NCBI GenBank assembly: GCA_949516455.1 | Contig: CATILC010000077.1 | Span: 1 to 9,669, forward strand | Direction of reading: 5' to 3' | Source: Flavobacteriia bacterium | Lineage (GTDB): Bacteria > Bacteroidota > Bacteroidia > Flavobacteriales > Schleiferiaceae | DNA: 9,669 bases | Part shown: positions 7,701 to 9,669 of the stretch, piece by piece | Position numbering within the stretch: the first letter of the stretch is position 1 | Layout: each line of letters begins with the position of its first letter | Notes under the pieces: generated by a model | Databases searched by the model: none | Told to the model about the DNA's origin: nothing | The model's input: the letters and a program-made list of their open reading frames with translations, nothing else | Translations under genes and position numbers: made by a program

Positions 7701-7915
7701 ACCAAAACAGCAGGATCCGTGCTGAGCATGAGCTCGTAGGAACCATTTGCATTGGTAATGGTGGCATTGGTTGTTCCCTTCTCCATAACCGCGACACCGG
7801 GAACCGGTCCGCCGTCTTCCGAAGAAGTAACGACTCCTCTGACCGTCTTGACCTGGGCACTCAGTGCCGAGCTCAAGAACACAAGAAGGAGCGTCGTTCG
7901 TAGCAATCTAGCCAT
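4730..7915 (-). CDS. SusC/RagA-family TonB-dependent outer-membrane transporter
   Basis: This is the 22-strand outer-membrane channel that imports oligomers or other large nutrients using TonB energy, paired with the SusD lipoprotein downstream. The 1061 residues fit the usual size. A signal peptide (MARLLRTTLLLVFLSSALSA, cleavage probably after Ala20) is followed by a carboxypeptidase-regulatory-like domain (about 23-98, VRGVVTSSEDGGPVPGVAV...NGSYEL). A short linker LEEVVVTALG (101-110) follows. The plug domain (about 115-246) has PLFVIDGVPIDN (178-189) and the SusC hallmark ISVLKGGAAAALYGTRGANG (218-237) then VILITTKKG. The rest is the barrel, including RNLLLFTDYQGIDPETN near the end, with a terminal Phe (GLRANF) as expected for BAM-assembled barrels. 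I see no N-terminal STN domain, so signalling through a FecR-type anti-sigma factor is not indicated. The gene is first in a two-gene unit, with its own control region upstream. Substrate cannot be deduced here. Confidence 0.96.
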   Translation of the reverse strand: MARLLRTTLLLVFLSSALSAQVKTVRGVVTSSEDGGPVPGVAVMEKGTTNATITNANGSYELMLSTDPAVLVVTGMGYSSKEVSVTSGTMNISLSAGSEQLEEVVVTALGQERSKRSLGYGVETIDGSIVRETGESNVVQTMAGKLSGVQVIQSSGAAGAASFIRIRGNATFTQNNQPLFVIDGVPIDNSQSLTEDLRAGVALSNRAIDINPDDIENISVLKGGAAAALYGTRGANGVILITTKKGSLNSGFKVNFNSSMEITQVNKLPAYQTDYAQGWGGAYYAPSTGWFGSWGPRISDLGFDAGGEITDDPAAMVAGSQGTVPSFNNPENFFQNGLRVNNSLSFTGGNDRSSFYFSLSDLRDQGVVPLNNFSRTSARLSASSNVTDNLKVGGSLAFTTSGGRRIQQGSNLSGLMLGLMRTPASFDNSNGATDPEDESAYINPDGSQRNYRGSGGYDNPYWTINRNPFEDQVNRVFGYVNFQYLPYEWLTLNYKVGVDNYSDRRKQIISIGSRTVPAGRIMEDVYNYTEFNHDLTARMNKKWGKLDGSLLLGFNANQRNLNNLYGQGDGLVINDFYNMSNAATQLVSQGIDRRRISGVYGEATLGYAEQLYLTLTARRDQASTFGDVGESIFYPSASLGYVFSDYLKEATGGLDWLSYGKLRASWAKVGIEPGFGTNATYFAQSQAGSGWINGLDFPFLGQAGFTQSNTIGSSDLRPEFTTTTEFGFDLGFMDNRIGLEFTSYNQQSQDLLVAVPIAASSGYTNRWLNAGTMENKGIEVVLNIAPVVTDDLRWDISANFTRNRNKVLELAPGVDVISLDWGFFGANQRLVAGEAYGTLYGDDWARDDNGNALVDESGYPIYSSTEVVVGDPNPDYIMGINNTVSWKNWTFDMLWDIREGGDIWNGTRGALYYFGTHKDVADGRGETFVWEDVVMGNSGVYAPGTPNAGQPNTSEIVRDETAYTTGPLSGFTGASRPFIEDGSWVRLRQVGITYTFDDDAFKNTFIKGLSLYAQGRNLLLFTDYQGIDPETNLSGATNSQGADYFNMPNTRGYLFGLRANF
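5841..5860. repeat. Two tandem copies of a 10-base unit (ATCCAGCCTG) inside susC
   Basis: Two perfect adjacent copies lie in the barrel-coding part of susC, and on the coding strand they encode part of SQAGSGWING. The unit length is not a multiple of three, so loss or gain of a copy would shift the frame. With only two copies, slippage would be rare. Confidence 0.8.
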
Positions 7916-7960
7916 ATGCTTATTGGTTTAAGGTTAAAAAATCAAGAAACAAGTCTACTA

Positions 7961-7978
7961 AATGTTAATTGAATGTTA
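7961..7978. repeat. Two direct AATGTTA repeats spaced 11 bases apart upstream of susC
   Basis: AATGTTA occurs at 7961-7967 and 7972-7978. The period of 11 bases places both copies on about the same DNA face, as for activators that bind tandem sites. They lie 46-63 bases before the susC ATG, downstream of the candidate promoter, so they may instead be leader sequence. Chance in AT-rich DNA is a real alternative. Confidence 0.4.
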
Positions 7979-8014
7979 GTGTACCCTCACAGAAGAGTAG
8001 TCAGAAAGCCCTTT

Positions 8015-8044
8015 CAAAAAATAACTTAAAATTCAGATAATCAA
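8015..8044 (-). promoter_or_regulatory. Candidate Bacteroidota-type promoter for susC
   Basis: On the minus strand TTG (8044-8042) is followed after 18 bases by TATTTTTTG (8023-8015). This resembles the Bacteroidota pattern of TTG or TTTG near -33 and TAnnTTTG near -7, but the -7 element has one extra T. Transcription would start near 8010 with a leader of about 95 nt. The call is tentative because the region is T-rich and matches come easily. Confidence 0.3.
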
Positions 8045-8080
8045 TGGCTTTATAACTTGTGCTTTTTTTTGAAAAAAAAC

Positions 8081-8105
8081 AAAAAAACCCGCCAAAAGCG
8101 GGTTT
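8081..8105 (-). terminator. Rho-independent terminator after the TlpA-like gene
   Basis: On the minus strand AAACCCGC (8105-8098), loop TTTTG (8097-8093) and GCGGGTTT (8092-8085) form an 8-pair stem that runs into a T-tract: seven Ts at 8087-8081, then G and more Ts. It starts about 20 bases past the stop codon of the thioredoxin-like gene and separates that gene from susC. Confidence 0.93.
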
Positions 8106-8125
8106 GCGGTTAAAATTCAGCCAAT

Positions 8126-8668
8126 TTACTTGGTCAACTTCTTCAAAGTACCCTCCAGAGCGCTTCCGCGAAGGTTCTTGGCGATGATGATCCCTTCCGC
8201 ATCGATCAGGAAGGTGGCCGGGATGCTGGCGACATTGTACATACGGGCGCCTTCGCTTTGCCAGTACTTCAGATCGGACACATGGTTGTCCCAGACCAGT
8301 CCGTCGGCCTGAATAGCCTGCGTCCAGCGCGACTTGCTTTGGTCCAGAGAGACGCTGAAGATCTCAAAGCCCTTTGCGTTTTGGAACTCCACATCCTTGT
8401 ATTGCTTGTAGGTGCGAACCACATTGGGGTTTTCTCTTCGGCATGGGCCACACCAGCTTGCCCAAAAATCAATGAGCACGAGTTTTCCGCGCAGGTCAGA
8501 TAATTTCCGCACGTTTCCATCCGGGTCCTTGAAGGCCAATTCGGGGGCCTTGTCACCGATCCGAAGCACAGCCACCTGTCTGTCTTCGCTCTCTATTTTC
8601 GATTCCATTTGACGGAAACCAAAAAGTCCAAGGCTCAAAGCGGTCAGGAGAATCAATGTCTTTTTCAT
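8126..8668 (-). CDS. Exported TlpA/ResA-like thioredoxin-fold oxidoreductase
   Basis: This is probably a periplasmic thiol-disulfide oxidoreductase, anchored or secreted, of the AhpC/TSA-Redoxin superfamily. It may reduce cysteines in exported proteins or apocytochromes, but the actual partner is unknown. The protein has 180 residues. An N-terminal hydrophobic signal (MKKTLILLTALSLGLFGF) lacks a lipobox Cys and a clean Ala-X-Ala site, so it may stay as an anchor. The fold starts near IGDKAPELAFKDPDGN (37-52). The active site is WASWCGPCRREN with Cys73 and Cys76, the only cysteines, and the conserved cis-Pro is Pro150 in SIPATFLID. It lies 77 bases after murA and has its own terminator. A TAACTTTG element at 8699-8692 may give it its own promoter. 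It is not cotranscribed with susC, judging by the terminator between them. Confidence 0.92.
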   Translation of the reverse strand: MKKTLILLTALSLGLFGFRQMESKIESEDRQVAVLRIGDKAPELAFKDPDGNVRKLSDLRGKLVLIDFWASWCGPCRRENPNVVRTYKQYKDVEFQNAKGFEIFSVSLDQSKSRWTQAIQADGLVWDNHVSDLKYWQSEGARMYNVASIPATFLIDAEGIIIAKNLRGSALEGTLKKLTK

Positions 8669-8691
8669 TCTGTTCTTTTTCTTCTGATGAT

Positions 8692-8699
8692 CAAAGTTA
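8692..8699 (-). promoter_or_regulatory. Candidate -7 element (TAACTTTG) for the TlpA-like gene
   Basis: TAACTTTG is an exact match to the Bacteroidota -7 consensus TAnnTTTG and ends 23 bases before the start codon, which would give a very short leader. No good -33 TTG lies at the expected distance: the nearest TTG (8712-8710) is too close and the next TTTG is too far. Readthrough from murA is possible as well, since I see no terminator in the 77-base gap. Confidence 0.35.
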
Positions 8700-8745
8700 A
8701 GGCCAAAGTCAAGGGTTCACTTCAGCAAATGCTCGCTTCCCAATT

Positions 8746-9669
8746 TTAGACCCGTTCGATCTGAGCACCGATGGCTTTGAGTCGGCCGTCGATGTTCTGA
8801 TAGCCCCGATCGATCTGTTCGATGTTGTGGATCGTGCTCTCTCCTTCAGCGGAGAGCGCAGCGATCAGCAGGGAGATTCCGGCACGTATGTCCGGACTGG
8901 TCATCGTGGTCGCCTTCAGCGGAATCTTCCTGTTGAGTCCGATCACTGTGGCGCGGTGCGGATCGCAAAGAATGATCTGAGCGCCCATATCGATGAGCTT
9001 GTCCACGAAGAACAGGCGACTTTCAAACATCTTTTGATGGATGAGCACGCTTCCTTTGGCCTGGGTGGCCACCACCAGTACGATACTGAGCAGGTCAGGA
9101 GTGAAGCCCGGCCAGGGCGCATCCGAGACGGTCAGAATGGATCCATCCATGAAACTGCCGATGGCGTATTCTTCCTGAGCAGGGACATAGAGGTCATCTC
9201 CCCTCAACTCGAGCTGTATCCCAAGCCTTCCAAATACACCTGGCATCAAACCAAGGTCTGGATAGCTCACATCTTTGATCGTGATCGCGCTTTGGGTCAT
9301 CGCGGCCAGACCGATCCACGATCCGATCTCGATCATGTCGGGGAGGATGCGATGTTCGGTACCGCCCAGTCGGTCCACTCCCTGTATTGTCAGCAGATTT
9401 GAGCCGATGCCCTCTATTTGCGCGCCCATGCGGTTGAGCATCTTGCACAATTGCTGCAGGTAGGGTTCGCAGGCGGCATTGTAAATGGTCGTTGTTCCTT
9501 CCGCAAGTACGGCTGCCATCACTATGTTGGCCGTTCCCGTAACGGAAGCTTCTTCGAGGAGCATGTAGCTGCCTTTGAGCTGCTCGGCCTCGACGCCGTA
9601 GAATGATTCGTCGTTGCGTATGCGCAAGCTGCCGCCCAATTTTTCCAATCCAATGAAATGGGTGTCCAG
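8746..9669 (-). CDS. murA: UDP-N-acetylglucosamine 1-carboxyvinyltransferase MurA (C-terminal part, cut by window edge)
   Basis: MurA transfers enolpyruvate from PEP to UDP-GlcNAc in the cytoplasm, the first committed step of peptidoglycan synthesis and the target of fosfomycin. I read 307 residues from the window edge to the TAA at 8748-8746, compared with about 420-435 for a full MurA, so roughly the first quarter is missing. The visible part begins LDTHFIGLEKLGG, which aligns with the E. coli segment just after the catalytic Cys115 loop, so that residue lies just outside. Recognisable motifs include EASVTGTANIVMAAVLAEGTT, LPDMIEIGSWI, DAPWPGFTPD (whose last Asp corresponds to the E. coli catalytic Asp305), FESRLFFVDKL, SPDIRAG (the Arg corresponding to Arg397) and EQIDRGYQNIDGRL near the end. 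A TTG at 9648-9646 opens a 300-codon frame but is internal Leu, not the start. No terminator is visible after the stop. Confidence 0.97.
   Translation of the reverse strand: MDTHFIGLEKLGGSLRIRNDESFYGVEAEQLKGSYMLLEEASVTGTANIVMAAVLAEGTTTIYNAACEPYLQQLCKMLNRMGAQIEGIGSNLLTIQGVDRLGGTEHRILPDMIEIGSWIGLAAMTQSAITIKDVSYPDLGLMPGVFGRLGIQLELRGDDLYVPAQEEYAIGSFMDGSILTVSDAPWPGFTPDLLSIVLVVATQAKGSVLIHQKMFESRLFFVDKLIDMGAQIILCDPHRATVIGLNRKIPLKATTMTSPDIRAGISLLIAALSAEGESTIHNIEQIDRGYQNIDGRLKAIGAQIERV

Larger units (their letters stand above)
7916..8084 (-). promoter_or_regulatory. AT-rich control region of the susC-susD unit
   Basis: This 169-base gap lies between the tlpA-like terminator and susC and is clearly more AT-rich than the genes around it. 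No ORF is supported in it. It holds a weak promoter candidate (8015-8044), a GAAAG-CC-CTTTC inverted repeat (8004-8015) and two phased AATGTTA repeats (7961-7978). No Shine-Dalgarno sequence precedes susC, and the leader near the ATG is A-rich (TTAAACCAATAAGCAT). Confidence 0.55.

Noticed and set aside
8057..8087. Long T and A runs that look like simple repeats
   Set aside because: The A-run on the plus strand is the T-tract of the minus-strand terminator, and the neighbouring T-run belongs to the AT-rich intergenic region. No longer repeat structure is present.
8827..9402. A 191-codon plus-strand open frame
   Set aside because: It is antisense to murA, with low-complexity His/Arg/Asp-rich composition and no domain. 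Shadow frame.
9646..9648. TTG as a possible murA start giving a 300-residue protein
   Set aside because: The frame stays open to the window edge and encodes LDTHFIG, which matches conserved MurA sequence upstream, so the TTG is an internal Leu codon and the true start is outside.

Overview
The window reads as an ordinary chromosomal segment of a Bacteroidota bacterium. The evidence is a SusC/SusD outer-membrane pair, a Bacteroidota-type DnaJ and MurA, a SusD lipoprotein with Ser-Lys-Glu after the lipobox cysteine, gene starts without Shine-Dalgarno sequences, and TAnnTTTG-like -7 elements. Base composition looks fairly balanced for a Bacteroidota (estimated by eye), which would fit a marine or free-living Flavobacteriales/Cryomorphaceae-like or Saprospiria-like lineage. 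The class is a guess. All eight supported genes lie on the minus strand, so the biological reading order runs from position 9669 down to 1.

In that order: (1) 9669-8746 is the C-terminal three quarters of murA (peptidoglycan precursor synthesis), cut by the window edge just after the catalytic loop. (2) 8668-8126 encodes an exported TlpA/ResA-like thioredoxin with a CGPC active site. It has a candidate promoter in the 77-base gap and ends in a clear Rho-independent terminator. (3) An AT-rich control region (8084-7916) precedes a susC-like TonB-dependent transporter (7915-4730) and a susD-like lipoprotein (4711-3356). The two are 18 bases apart and are followed by a terminator with a UUCG tetraloop, so they form a self-contained two-gene unit. 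(4) A second control region (about 3310-3142) carries two short palindromes and precedes grpE (3141-2560), dnaJ (2553-1444), an ABC-2-type ATPase (1407-493) and its permease (500 to beyond position 1). These are separated by 6 and 36 bases and then overlap by 8, which suggests one operon.

Functionally, SusC and SusD should form a lidded outer-membrane uptake complex powered by TonB. No enzyme or regulator nearby reveals the substrate. GrpE and DnaJ are the nucleotide-exchange factor and J-domain co-chaperone of DnaK, which is outside the window. They are followed by a NatA/NatB-like ABC exporter that may share their transcript. No RNA gene, CRISPR array, insertion sequence, phage gene or defence system is visible. 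I found no convincing undescribed system. The points worth a second look are a DnaJ that keeps only one of its two zinc centres, palindromes ahead of grpE, a short motif shared by the grpE and susC leaders, and helically phased repeats ahead of susC.
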